Shown piece by piece: positions 28,165 to 37,163 of a stretch of 64,000 nucleotides of DNA. The notes beneath the pieces were generated by a model. The model had not been told where the DNA came from and searched no databases. It saw only the letters and a program-made list of their open reading frames with translations. Position numbers and translations under genes: made by a program. Where the stretch lies: assembly GCA_016197365.1 (NCBI GenBank), contig JACPVS010000004.1, positions 124,001 through 188,000 of the forward strand. The letters run 5' to 3'. Position 1 is the stretch's first letter; each line of letters starts with the position of its first letter. This stretch comes from Mycolicibacterium cosmeticum. GTDB lineage: Bacteria > Actinomycetota > Actinomycetes > Mycobacteriales > Mycobacteriaceae.

Positions 28165-28345
28165 GGTCAAGCTCCTTACCGAATTCTGCAGATTCACCAG
28201 GACCGGTATCCGTGAGCGGTTACCGACTCCAAGAAGCTAAGCAGAATCGCCATGGACTTTCGCGGCTTGCTGACAACGAATCGCCAGAAACACCGAATAC
28301 GCAGGTCGCACGGGCCATTGCCGGGACGCTGACGGCCCGCCGGGG

Positions 28346-28921
28346 CTACCGGGCGGCGACGGAGGCAGGCCCGGGCAGCGGTCCGGAGCCCGTCCCACCG
28401 GCCGAAACGGGTGCCGATGTGGCCGGTGTGGTCGCGGCCGGGGTTCCCGCGACGCCGAGGGACTGCGCGGGCGTCAGGGTCGCCGGCAAACTTCCGGGGA
28501 GCCCGCCCCCTTGGTTCTGCGCGGCCTGCATGAGACCCATGATCTGGGGCAGCGTGATGGGCAGCCGGCACTGCGTGGACAGCGAAACCAGCGGCTGCTG
28601 CAACTGCTGCATGTCTTTGCCCGCCTGCGGGTTGGCATCGAAGTACGTTTTGGCCGCGCCGAGGGACTGTGGTCCGGCCGGCTGCTGCGCGATGGTCGTC
28701 AGCGCCTGATTCGTTTCGGGATGGGCATCGAGGTAGGACCCCGTCGAGGTGGCCACCGAACCGATGGTCTTGGCGATCTGGCTGGCCGCGCACGGATCGG
28801 ACGCCGCCTCGGCGGCCGGCGTGAGCAGCCCCGCCGTGACCGCTCCGCCGAGCGCAGTTACAGCGAATGCACCGAGCAGGGCACGGCGCAGGGCGCGCGG
28901 GGCACTGGAAGCAATGGTCAT
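28346..28921 (-). CDS. Secreted hemophore, Rv0203-like
   Basis: A 191-residue exported protein with a signal peptide ending TPAAEAAS. The mature core SDPCAASQIAKTIGSVATSTGSYLDAHPETN through PLVSLSTQCRLPI closely matches M. tuberculosis Rv0203, which captures haem outside the cell and passes it to MmpL3/MmpL11 domains. A Pro/Ala/Gly-rich tail of about 55 residues (from QNQGGGLPG) extends beyond the M. tuberculosis length. AAGGAG precedes the ATG at 28921. It diverges from mmpL11, the expected partner, and runs into the hemophore paralogue. Confidence 0.88.
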   Translation of the reverse strand: MTIASSAPRALRRALLGAFAVTALGGAVTAGLLTPAAEAASDPCAASQIAKTIGSVATSTGSYLDAHPETNQALTTIAQQPAGPQSLGAAKTYFDANPQAGKDMQQLQQPLVSLSTQCRLPITLPQIMGLMQAAQNQGGGLPGSLPATLTPAQSLGVAGTPAATTPATSAPVSAGGTGSGPLPGPASVAAR

Positions 28922-29299
28922 GGGTCACTCCTTCACGGTGACGACTGCAATACCGGTCGGCAAAGAGTGATGAGCGGCACTTTTTCGCAGCTTTTCGGGC
29001 CCCCGACCCGGAAACTTCTCCGCCCATGATGCCATCCCCCGACGACCTCGGGAAATCAGCACAGCAAACATTGCACCAATGACCACCCAGCTCGCCCCCG
29101 GTGAGCACGCCGTGACCCGTTGCACAACGTCCCCGCCGGGGTATCCACACCCCACGTCAGACCCGGTTCGGGGCCGTACAGACTGCTCACGGGAGGGTCA
29201 CGACCGGGTTCACGGGCAGGTCAGGACACAGGCTGCTGCGGTAGGCTCCGGGCTACCAGCGGCGGGGTAGAGAGGCGGAGGCTCGCCATCCAGCAGTTC
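28922..29299. other. Intergenic region between divergent hemophore and mmpL11 genes
   Basis: This 378-bp region must hold both promoters. I find no clear IdeR box or other named operator. The mmpL11 frame is open upstream to 29120, but the conserved MMRLS start at 29300 argues that this part is untranslated. Confidence 0.45.
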
Positions 29300-32197
29300 A
29301 TGATGCGCTTGAGCGGCACGCTGCGCAGATATCGCTGGGCGGTGTTTGCCCTGTGGCTGCTGCTCCTCGTGCCCTCGGTCTCTCTCGCGATGAGTCAGTC
29401 GGACAACCTCACCGGCGGTGGTTTCGAGGTGTCCGGGTCCCAGTCGCTCTACGTCCAGCGCCAGCTCGAACAGCAGTTCCCCGAGCAGGGGGCCTCCCCG
29501 TTGGCGCTGGTGGCGGTGCCGCGCGCCGACGCGTCGTTCGAGGACATGAACGCGGCCGTCGCCGAGCTGCAGCGCATCGCCACCGAGGTGCCCAGCGTCA
29601 AGGCCGTGCCGAATCCACAACAGCGCCCGCCCGCCCCGGACCGGCCGTACGTCGTCACGCTGCAGATGGACTTCAACAACAGCGGTGCCGTCGACATCGC
29701 CAAACAGCTGCGCACCAAGGTCGGCATCGTCGGGGATCAGGCCGGCCAGACCCAGGACGGCAAGGTCCGGCTCTACGTCATCGGCCAGGGCGCCCTCGGC
29801 GCGGCCGCCCAGACCGCCACCAAACACGACATCGCCCAGGCCGAGCAGTGGAACCTGCCCGTCGTCCTGATCGTGCTGCTCGCGGTGTTCGGCTCACTCG
29901 CCGCCGCGGCGATGCCGATGCTGCTCGCGGTCTGCACGGTGATCGTCACCATGGGCGTCGTCTTCCTGTTGTCGATGGTGTCGACGATGTCGGTGTTCGT
30001 CACGTCGACGGTGTCGATGTTCGGCATCGCTCTCGCGGTCGACTACTCCCTGTTCATCCTCATGCGATTCCGCGAGGAGCTGCGCGCCGGCCGTGATCCC
30101 GCCCAGGCCATCGATGCCGCAATGGCCACCTCTGGGCTGGCCGTCGTGCTGTCCGGGCTCACCGTCATCGCCTCGGTCACCGGCATCTACCTGATCAACA
30201 CGCCGATCCTGCGATCGATGGCCACCGGCGCGATCCTTGCCGTCGCCATCGCGGTGCTGACCTCGACCACGCTGACCCCCGCGGTGCTCGCCACCTTCGG
30301 CCGGGCCGCGGCCAAACGGTCGGCGCTGCTGCACTGGTCGCGGCGTCCGGTCACCACCCAGTCCCGGTTCTGGACGCGGTGGACCGGCTGGGTGATGCAC
30401 CGGCCGTGGTTGTCCGCGCTGCTGGCGTCGATCCTGCTGCTCGCCATGGCCGCACCGGTGTTCGCGATGTCGTTGGGCAACAGCATGCTGCGCCAGTTCG
30501 ACCCGAGCCATGAGATCCGCGGCGGTGTGAACGCGGCCTCCGAAGCGCTCGGACCGGGTGCGCTGGGGCCCATCCGGATCCTGGTGACCTTCCCGGACGC
30601 CAACGCCGACGCGCCGCCGTCTGCGCCCGTGATCGACGCGATCCGCGCCAGGATCGCCGAGGCACCGGACGTCGCGACGGTGTCCCCGCCGGTGTTCGGC
30701 AAGGACAACCGCAACGTCATGATGTCGGCGGTGCTGTCGGTCGACCCGGAGGACCTCGCGGCCCGCCAGACCATCGACTGGCTGCGGGCCGAACTGCCCA
30801 CGCTGCAGACCGACGGCGTCCGGATCGACATCGGCGGACCCACCGCCTTGATCAAGGACTTCGACGATCAGGTCTCGGCCATGCAGCCCTGGGTGTTCCT
30901 GTTCGTCTGCGTCATCGCCTTCGTGATGCTGCTGATCTCCATCCGGTCGCTCTTCCTCGCTCTCAAGGGCGTCCTGATGACGGTGCTGTCGGTGGCCGCG
31001 GCGTACGGCAGCCTGGTGGTGGTCTTCGAGTGGGGCTGGCTGGAGGACCTCGGCTTCGCGCCGCTGCAGTCGCTGGACAGCACCGTCCCGCCGCTGGTGC
31101 TGGCCATGACGTTCGGTCTGTCGATGGACTACGAGATCTTCCTGCTCACCCGCATCCGGGAGCGGTTCCTGCAGACCAACGACACCCGCGACGCCGTCGC
31201 CTACGGCGTGAGCACCAGCGCGCGCACCATCACCAGCGCGGCACTGATCATGATCGCGGTGTTCATCGGTTTCGCGTTCGCCGGCATGCCGCTGGTCGCG
31301 CAGATCGGTGTCGCCTGCGCGACGGCCATCGCCGTGGACGCCACGGTGGTGCGCCTGGTGCTGGTGCCCGCCCTGATGGCGATGTTCGACCAGTGGAACT
31401 GGTGGCTGCCCGCCTGGCTGGACCGCATCCTGCCGTCGGTCGACTTCGAGAAGCCGCTGCCCAAGATCGACATCGGCGACCTGGTCCTCATCCCTGACGA
31501 CATCTCCGGCCTGGTCACCCCGGGCGGGGATCTACGTGTGGTGATGAAATCCTCGGCCAAGCTGAAAACCCTTGCACCACAGTCGATCATCGTTGCAGAC
31601 CCGCTGGTGTTCAGCGGTTGCCGGCCGCGGGTGGCCCAGCTCGCGGGGGCGCGCCGGTTCGCGGGCGTCGGTTCCGGTCGCGGGAGCGGCGGCCCGGGCG
31701 GGGTGACACAGGCGGTCAGCAAGCCGGTGCATCCGGTCACCATGTGGCGCGGACGGCTGGCGGTGGCCCTGGACGCCCTGGACATCGCCGCCGCGACCGA
31801 ACGCACGCCCATGGAACGCAGCAGTCCCGTGGAGACCACCAACGTCCAGTTGCCCACCGGCGACCGGCTGCTGATCCCGACCGGCGCCGAGACGCTGCGG
31901 CTCAAGGGTTACCTGATCATGACCCGCAACAGTGCACGGGATTACGCCGACTTCGCGGGCATGGCCGTCGCGATGGACACCCAGAACGCAGCCGCGGTGC
32001 TCGCCGGAATGGACCGGTATTACTGTGGAAAGCGTCCACGGTCGCAGTGGGTCGCCACCCAGCTGATCAGGCGTCTGGCCGACCCCCGCCCAGAGGACAA
32101 CCCGGCCGAGGCACTCACTTCGGCCGACACCGATTGGTCCATGGTCCGGAAGCTCTGTCTGTCCGTCGCCGTGGCGATGCTCGAGGAAACGAGGTGA
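29300..32197 (+). CDS. mmpL11: RND-family lipid transporter MmpL11
   Basis: A 965-residue transporter close to M. tuberculosis MmpL11 in length and sequence. It exports monomeromycolyl diacylglycerol and mycolate wax esters and has been tied to haem uptake. The tandem ATG gives MMRLSGTLRRYRW, the conserved start. Periplasmic domain D1 follows helix 1 (SDNLTGGGFEVSGSQSL). Proton-relay Asp-Tyr pairs are in IALAVDYSLFI and FGLSMDYEIFLLTR. A soluble C-terminal tail of about 230 residues begins after WLPAWLDRILPSVDFEKPLP. The stop overlaps the next GTG as GTGA. Confidence 0.95.
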   Translation: MMRLSGTLRRYRWAVFALWLLLLVPSVSLAMSQSDNLTGGGFEVSGSQSLYVQRQLEQQFPEQGASPLALVAVPRADASFEDMNAAVAELQRIATEVPSVKAVPNPQQRPPAPDRPYVVTLQMDFNNSGAVDIAKQLRTKVGIVGDQAGQTQDGKVRLYVIGQGALGAAAQTATKHDIAQAEQWNLPVVLIVLLAVFGSLAAAAMPMLLAVCTVIVTMGVVFLLSMVSTMSVFVTSTVSMFGIALAVDYSLFILMRFREELRAGRDPAQAIDAAMATSGLAVVLSGLTVIASVTGIYLINTPILRSMATGAILAVAIAVLTSTTLTPAVLATFGRAAAKRSALLHWSRRPVTTQSRFWTRWTGWVMHRPWLSALLASILLLAMAAPVFAMSLGNSMLRQFDPSHEIRGGVNAASEALGPGALGPIRILVTFPDANADAPPSAPVIDAIRARIAEAPDVATVSPPVFGKDNRNVMMSAVLSVDPEDLAARQTIDWLRAELPTLQTDGVRIDIGGPTALIKDFDDQVSAMQPWVFLFVCVIAFVMLLISIRSLFLALKGVLMTVLSVAAAYGSLVVVFEWGWLEDLGFAPLQSLDSTVPPLVLAMTFGLSMDYEIFLLTRIRERFLQTNDTRDAVAYGVSTSARTITSAALIMIAVFIGFAFAGMPLVAQIGVACATAIAVDATVVRLVLVPALMAMFDQWNWWLPAWLDRILPSVDFEKPLPKIDIGDLVLIPDDISGLVTPGGDLRVVMKSSAKLKTLAPQSIIVADPLVFSGCRPRVAQLAGARRFAGVGSGRGSGGPGGVTQAVSKPVHPVTMWRGRLAVALDALDIAAATERTPMERSSPVETTNVQLPTGDRLLIPTGAETLRLKGYLIMTRNSARDYADFAGMAVAMDTQNAAAVLAGMDRYYCGKRPRSQWVATQLIRRLADPRPEDNPAEALTSADTDWSMVRKLCLSVAVAMLEETR

Positions 32198-32667
32198 CGG
32201 TGGCTGCGAAGCCCGCGCAGACCTCGGTGCCCACCGGGGACCGGCCGGTGGAGTTCTGGCCGACCTCGGCCATCCGCGCCGCCCTGGACAACGACGACCT
32301 GTCGGTGTGGCAGCGCATCGCCACCGCGATCAAGCGCGACCCGTTCGGCAGGACCGCGCGCCAGGTCGAAGAGGTGCTGGAAACCGCTCAGCCCTACGGC
32401 GTTTCGGCGGCGCTGGCCGAGGTACTCGACAAGTCCCGGGCCCAACTGGAAGCCACCGAACGCGCCGAGGTGACCCATCACGTCCGGCTGCTGCTGGAGC
32501 GCTCCGGCCTCAAACCCCACGAATTCGCCTCGCGCATCGGCGTGCCCGGCGACGATTTCACCGGGTGGCTCGACGGCACGGGCGCCCCGTCGGCATCGAT
32601 GATGGTGCGGATGCGCCGGCTCTCCGACCGGTTCGCCAAGATCCGCGCCCAGCGCGACGCTCAGTAG
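32194..32667 (+). CDS. Conserved mycobacterial protein, Rv0201c-like
   Basis: A 157-residue soluble protein, translationally coupled to mmpL11 by GTGA. No enzyme motif is visible. The N-terminal half reads WPTSAIRAALDNDDLSVWQRIATAIKRDPFGRTARQVEEVL. The C-terminal half, LLLERSGLKPHEFASRIGVPGDDFTGWLDGTGAPSASMMVRMRRL, has the spacing of an XRE/Cro-like helix-turn-helix, so DNA binding is possible. The conserved link to mmpL11 in mycobacteria suggests a regulatory or accessory role, but this is inference. Confidence 0.7.
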   Translation: MTVAAKPAQTSVPTGDRPVEFWPTSAIRAALDNDDLSVWQRIATAIKRDPFGRTARQVEEVLETAQPYGVSAALAEVLDKSRAQLEATERAEVTHHVRLLLERSGLKPHEFASRIGVPGDDFTGWLDGTGAPSASMMVRMRRLSDRFAKIRAQRDAQ

Positions 32668-32757
32668 CGGCTTGGCGCGCCGAGACTACTGTTTCTGCGC
32701 CGAAACGGCCGAATTCTCGTCACAAACAACCGTAGGCTCGGCGGACAATCGCACCCA

Positions 32758-33447
32758 TCAGCGCGCGTTGATCGGCGTCACGTCGGCCACCAGCCACTTG
32801 CCGTCCTGCTTGGCCAGCACCACCCGAAGCGCCAGCACCGCGACATCGGCGGGCTTGCCCGGCGCGTTCTGCGTGCCGCGCATCACCACCGCGACGCTGG
32901 CGTCGGACGGGCCGATCGCCTCCACCCCGGCGGACACCGTCTGCGCCTGACCCGAGACGTTGCGGCCCGTCAAATCCTTTGCCACCGCGGCGAACTCGGA
33001 TCGGTAGGACTCGGCCCGGTCGGGTGTCATCAGCGCGGTCGCCCGGTCTATCGACGCGTTCGGGCTGCTCGGGGTGAAGGTGGCCGAGGCCTCGGCGACG
33101 CTGCTGGCGATGCCGACCACCTCGGCGCTGTCGTTGTGCAGATCCCGATCGGGCACCGTCCAACTCGTGTACCCGACGATGACCGCGGCCGCCAGCGTCG
33201 ACGCCGCCCCCGCGACCACACCCAGACGCAGCCCCGGGCCGTCGTCGTCGGTGCCCAGCGTCACCCCGTCCCGACGGAACAGCACCGCATTGACCACCAT
33301 GCCCTGGACGATCAGCACGCACAGCACCGAGCACACCGACACCCACCACACCGGCCACGCCAGGGCGGCGCCGACGTAGATGAGCGCGACGATCCCGGCG
33401 ATCGGAGCGAGGAAGTCGAAGACGAGCACACGCAGCCGGTTGCTCAT
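32758..33447 (-). CDS. Orphan Mce-associated membrane protein, Rv0200/OmamB-like
   Basis: A 229-residue protein with about three N-terminal hydrophobic helices (LVFDFLAPIAGIVALIYVGAA, WWVSVCSVLCVLIVQGMVVNA, AGAASTLAAAVIVGYTSW). An extracytoplasmic domain of about 120 residues follows, with the Mam-type fold seen as LMTPDRAESYRSEFAAVAKDL and VLALRVVLAKQDGKWLVADVTPI. Such proteins stabilise Mce lipid importers. The ATG at 33447 overlaps the stop of the OmamA-like gene (ATGA), so both are made together. Rv0200 is the positional match; the OmamB name is from memory. Confidence 0.8.
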   Translation of the reverse strand: MSNRLRVLVFDFLAPIAGIVALIYVGAALAWPVWWVSVCSVLCVLIVQGMVVNAVLFRRDGVTLGTDDDGPGLRLGVVAGAASTLAAAVIVGYTSWTVPDRDLHNDSAEVVGIASSVAEASATFTPSSPNASIDRATALMTPDRAESYRSEFAAVAKDLTGRNVSGQAQTVSAGVEAIGPSDASVAVVMRGTQNAPGKPADVAVLALRVVLAKQDGKWLVADVTPINAR

Positions 33448-34028
33448 CGGATGGTCTCCAACCGCGAGATCAGCAGCTTGCCGTCCACGTCGGAGACCCC
33501 GAGCCGCAGGTTCCACCGCACCGTCTGGGGTTTGCCACCGGCGTTTTGGCTCACCGAGGTCGCGACCACCAGGACGGTGTCGGTCCGCGACGCGACCGCG
33601 TCGAGCTCCGGCTGGTCGGCGGGCGGCTTGCCGCCCTCACCGGGCTGGTGGTGCAGCGTTTCGATGGACACCGATTCGACCTGACCGACGGTCTGCGCCT
33701 GCAGCTTGGCCACGATCTCCTTGAACGGTTCGACGGTCTGGTCGAACTCCACGTTCAGCTGCCCGACGGTGCCGTCACGCAGCTTCTGCAGATTGCCGGC
33801 CACGGTGTCCTTGTTCATGGTGACCAGTCCGCCGGTCCAGTCCGCGGCGGTCTGCAGCACCCGGGTGCGGTAGGCCAGCTCACCGGCGTCGTCCCGGTGG
33901 CCCGACCAGATCATCCCGGCCAGCACGGCGGCCGCGACGGCGATGACGCCGAGTACGACGGAGGCGACGCCATAACGGCTGATGGACCGGGCCGGCGCCG
34001 GCGGCTCTTCGGTGAGCAGGTCAGGCAT
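33444..34028 (-). CDS. Orphan Mce-associated membrane protein, OmamA (Rv0199)-like
   Basis: A 194-residue protein with one TM helix (VASVVLGVIAVAAAVLAGMIW, about 20-40) and an extracytoplasmic Mam domain: LQTAADWTGGLVTMNKDTVAGNLQKLRDGTVGQL, then WNLRLGVSDVDGKLLISRLETI. In M. tuberculosis OmamA (Rv0199) stabilises Mce transporters, including the cholesterol importer Mce4. No mce operon is in this window, so it acts in trans. It diverges from zmp1 with 54 bp between and is coupled to its partner by ATGA. Confidence 0.85.
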   Translation of the reverse strand: MPDLLTEEPPAPARSISRYGVASVVLGVIAVAAAVLAGMIWSGHRDDAGELAYRTRVLQTAADWTGGLVTMNKDTVAGNLQKLRDGTVGQLNVEFDQTVEPFKEIVAKLQAQTVGQVESVSIETLHHQPGEGGKPPADQPELDAVASRTDTVLVVATSVSQNAGGKPQTVRWNLRLGVSDVDGKLLISRLETIR

Positions 34029-34082
34029 GGCCGTGAGGCTACCTGCCCCGTTGCTGGGCGCGGCTTCTGGCAGGATGCGAGA

Positions 34083-36047
34083 GTGACGTCTTCAACCACA
34101 TCCGGTATCGACCTGAGCTATGTCGACAGCGAGGTCCGGCCCCAGGATGACCTGTTCGGCCATGTCAACGGCCGCTGGCTGGCCGACTACGAGATTCCCG
34201 CCGACCGTGCCACCGATGGTGCCTTCCGCACCCTGGCCGACCGTGCCGAGGAGCAGGTCCGCGATCTGATCACGGAAGCGGCCAAGTCCGGCGGCGCAGG
34301 CGACCAGCAGCGCATAGGTGACCTGTACGCGAGCTTCATGGATACCGCCACCGTCGACCAGCGCGGGCTGGCACCGTTGCACGCCGAACTCGCCCCGATC
34401 GACGCCGCCACCGATGCGACCGCCCTGGCGGCTGTGCTCGCCGGGCTGCAGCGCGCCGGCGTGGGCGGCGGAACGGGCGTGTACGTCGACACCGACTCCA
34501 AGGACTCAACGCGGTATCTTCTGCACCTCTCGCAGTCCGGATTGGGGCTGCCCGACGAGTCGTACTACCGCGACCCGCAGCACGCCGCGATCCTGGAGGC
34601 GTACCCGGCGCACATCGCCCGGATGCTGGCACTGGTGTTCCCCGACGGGGCCGACCACGCCGCCACCGCGACCCGCATCGTGGCGCTGGAGACCAAACTT
34701 GCTGCCGCGCATTGGGATGTGGTGAAGCGCCGCGACGCGGATCTCACCTACAACCTGCGCACGTTCGCCGAACTTCCCGGTGAGGCACCGGGATTCGACT
34801 GGTCCGGGTGGGTCGGCGCACTGGGTGCCACCCCGGCGCAGGTGGTCGTGCGCCAGCCCGACTACCTGACAGCCTTCGCCGCGCTGTGGTCGGGTGAGCC
34901 GCTGGAGGACTGGAAGGCCTGGCTGCGCTGGCGGGTCATCAGCTCCCGCGCGTCGCTGCTGACCGACGACCTCGTCGCCGAGAACTTCGACTTCTACGGC
35001 CGCACGCTGTCGGGCACCGAGGCCATCCGCGACCGCTGGAAGCGTGGGGTGGCCCTGGTCGAGAACCTGATGGGCGACGCCGTCGGAAAGCTCTACGTGG
35101 ACCAGCATTTCCCGCCCGCCGCCAAGGCGCGGATGGATGAGCTGGTGGCGAATCTGCGCGAGGCCTACCGGGTCAGCATCACCAATCTGGCCTGGATGAC
35201 TCCGCAGACCCGGGAGCGCGCGCTGGCCAAGCTGGACAAGTTCACCCCGAAGATCGGCTACCCGGCCCGGTGGCGCGACTACGCGGCGCTGACGATCGAG
35301 CGCGCCGACCTGTACGGGAACTATCAGCGCGGCTACGCCGTCGAATACGACCGCGAACTGGCCAAGCTCGGCGGCCCGGTCGACCGCGACGAGTGGTTCA
35401 TGACGCCGCAGACCGTGAACGCCTACTACAACCCCGGCATGAACGAGATCGTCTTCCCGGCAGCCATTCTGCAGCCGCCGTTCTTCGACGCCGATGCCGA
35501 CGACGCCGCGAACTACGGCGGGATCGGCGCGGTCATCGGGCACGAGATCGGGCACGGCTTCGACGATCAGGGCGCCAAGTACGACGGTGACGGCAACCTG
35601 GTGGACTGGTGGACCGACGCGGACCGGGACGAATTCGGGCTGCGGACAACGGCTCTGATCGAGCAGTACGAGGCCTTCACGCCGCGCGCACTCGAGCCGG
35701 GCAATCACGTGAACGGGGCGTTCACCGTGGGCGAGAACATCGGCGACCTCGGCGGGTTGTCCATCGCGCTGCTCGCCTACGAGCTCTCCCTGGGCGGCGA
35801 AGAACCCGCAGAGATCGATGGGCTGAGCGGGGTGCAGCGGGTGTTGTTCGGCTGGGCCCAGGTATGGCGGACGAAATCCCGGGACGCCGAGGCGCTCCGC
35901 CGGCTGGCCACCGACCCGCATTCACCACCGGAGTTCCGCTGCAATGGCGTCATCCGCAATATCGACGCGTTCTACGATGCGTTCGAGGTCGCCGACTCCG
36001 ACGAGCTCTACCTGGATCCCGCTGCGCGCGTGCGTATCTGGAACTAG
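34083..36047 (+). CDS. zmp1: Zinc metalloprotease Zmp1 (M13/neprilysin family)
   Basis: A 654-residue M13 endopeptidase. The zinc motif HEIGH is at 487-491 in IGHEIGHGFDDQGAKYDG and the third ligand Glu551 is in FTVGENIGDLGG. NAYYNPGMNEIVFPAAILQPPFF is the substrate-binding region, and the C-terminus EFRCNGVIRNIDAFYDAF is typical. There is no signal peptide, as in M. tuberculosis Zmp1, which nonetheless acts outside the cytosol. The GTG at 34083 (MTSSTTSGIDLSYVD) agrees with the family start. The stop overlaps the convergent isomerase stop by 4 bp. Confidence 0.93.
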   Translation: MTSSTTSGIDLSYVDSEVRPQDDLFGHVNGRWLADYEIPADRATDGAFRTLADRAEEQVRDLITEAAKSGGAGDQQRIGDLYASFMDTATVDQRGLAPLHAELAPIDAATDATALAAVLAGLQRAGVGGGTGVYVDTDSKDSTRYLLHLSQSGLGLPDESYYRDPQHAAILEAYPAHIARMLALVFPDGADHAATATRIVALETKLAAAHWDVVKRRDADLTYNLRTFAELPGEAPGFDWSGWVGALGATPAQVVVRQPDYLTAFAALWSGEPLEDWKAWLRWRVISSRASLLTDDLVAENFDFYGRTLSGTEAIRDRWKRGVALVENLMGDAVGKLYVDQHFPPAAKARMDELVANLREAYRVSITNLAWMTPQTRERALAKLDKFTPKIGYPARWRDYAALTIERADLYGNYQRGYAVEYDRELAKLGGPVDRDEWFMTPQTVNAYYNPGMNEIVFPAAILQPPFFDADADDAANYGGIGAVIGHEIGHGFDDQGAKYDGDGNLVDWWTDADRDEFGLRTTALIEQYEAFTPRALEPGNHVNGAFTVGENIGDLGGLSIALLAYELSLGGEEPAEIDGLSGVQRVLFGWAQVWRTKSRDAEALRRLATDPHSPPEFRCNGVIRNIDAFYDAFEVADSDELYLDPAARVRIWN

Positions 36048-37042
36048 CCGACGGGCGCCGAGTTCGCCGCCCGGAGGGTCTGGGCGGCGATCTGCAGGCC
36101 CTCGAGCGGGCCGAACGCAACGTCCTCATGCTCGATGTTGACCCACATGTCGGGGTCGACGCGTTCCAGCGCCTGCAGGAAGCGTGTCCAGAACTCGGTG
36201 TCGTGCCCGTGCCCGACGGCGACGAAGTCCCACGCCGAGTCCGTCGGCCACTGGTTCACGACGTGCTTGCCACCGAGACCGGTCGGGTTCTGGTCCAACG
36301 AAATTCGGGTGAACCGGTCATCGAGGACACCGTAGATCTTGCAATTCTCATTGATCCGGGTGTCCTTGGCCGCAGCATGGAACACCAGCGGCCCCAGCCA
36401 GTCGATGGCGGCGACCGGGTCGATGCCCTGCCAGAAGAGGTGCGAGGGATCCATCTCCGCACCGACATGGGTGGCGCCGGCCTTGTCCACCAACCGCTTG
36501 AGCGTCGGCGGGTTGAACACCAGATTCTGCGGATGCATCTCGATGGCCACCTTCACCCCGTTCTCCCGGGCCAGGGCGTCGATCTCGGCCCAGAACGGCA
36601 CCGCGATCTCATCCCACTGGTAGTCCTGCGAGTCCAGATAGCCCGAGTCCCAGGTGTTCACATGCCACGCAGGCCAGCGGCCACCCGGATGCGCCTGGGG
36701 CAGCCCCGACATGGTGACCACCCGGTCCACGCCGAGCAGTCCGGCCACCCGGATCGCGTTGCGAAGGTCCTCGGCGTCCTCGGGTCCGACCTCGGGGTCC
36801 GGATGCAGTGGGTTGCCGTTGCAGTTCAGTCCGGCGATCTCGACGCCGGTGCCGTCGAAGTTCGCCCGGTACTGCGCCGCCGAGATCTCGCCGGACAGCA
36901 GGTCGGTCACGGGTAGGTGCGGGGTGGGCAGGAACCCGCCCGCGTTGATCTCGGCACCGGTCAAGCCGAGGGAGGCGATGGTCTCCAGAGCCTCGCGCAG
37001 GGGCAGGTCATGCAGGATCGCGGTGTAGACACCGAGCTTCAT
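36044..37042 (-). CDS. Sugar phosphate isomerase/epimerase (xylose isomerase-like TIM barrel)
   Basis: A 332-residue TIM barrel of the AP endonuclease 2 / sugar epimerase superfamily. It begins KLGVYTAILHDLPLREALETIASLGLTGAEI. Metal ligands are expected in VKVAIEMHPQNLVFNP (Glu, His), HVGAEMDPSHLFWQGIDP (Asp, His), LVFHAAAKDTRIN (His) and WVNIEHEDVAFG (Glu). Such proteins isomerise inositol- or sugar-derived ketoses. The adjacent LacI regulator diverges, so a sugar or polyol catabolic role is likely, but no other catabolic gene is here. AGAAGGGG precedes the ATG at 37042. Confidence 0.85.
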   Translation of the reverse strand: MKLGVYTAILHDLPLREALETIASLGLTGAEINAGGFLPTPHLPVTDLLSGEISAAQYRANFDGTGVEIAGLNCNGNPLHPDPEVGPEDAEDLRNAIRVAGLLGVDRVVTMSGLPQAHPGGRWPAWHVNTWDSGYLDSQDYQWDEIAVPFWAEIDALARENGVKVAIEMHPQNLVFNPPTLKRLVDKAGATHVGAEMDPSHLFWQGIDPVAAIDWLGPLVFHAAAKDTRINENCKIYGVLDDRFTRISLDQNPTGLGGKHVVNQWPTDSAWDFVAVGHGHDTEFWTRFLQALERVDPDMWVNIEHEDVAFGPLEGLQIAAQTLRAANSAPVG

Positions 37043-37097
37043 CGTGGTTGGTCCCCTTCTCCCGAACGTTTCCGTCCAGGCGTCATATACCGATCTA

Positions 37098-37111
37098 TTG
37101 GACCGGTCTAA
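37098..37111. promoter_or_regulatory. Candidate LacI-family operator
   Basis: TTGGACCGGTCTAA has a central CG and a perfect GACCGGTC core, one mismatch outside it. It lies between the divergent isomerase and LacI genes, 66 bp before the LacI start. LacI/PurR proteins favour such CG-centred 14-16-bp palindromes. A second CG-centred AACGTT lies near 37065. Confidence 0.5.
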
Positions 37112-37163
37112 CCGCTACTATCAGGGCCGTCACATCGTGATGTCAAGCTCTCGGAGGAAAAGC

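Noticed and set aside
29120..29299. Longer N-terminus for MmpL11
   Set aside because: The conserved mycobacterial start MMRLS lies at 29300, and the extra residues do not look like a signal or helix.
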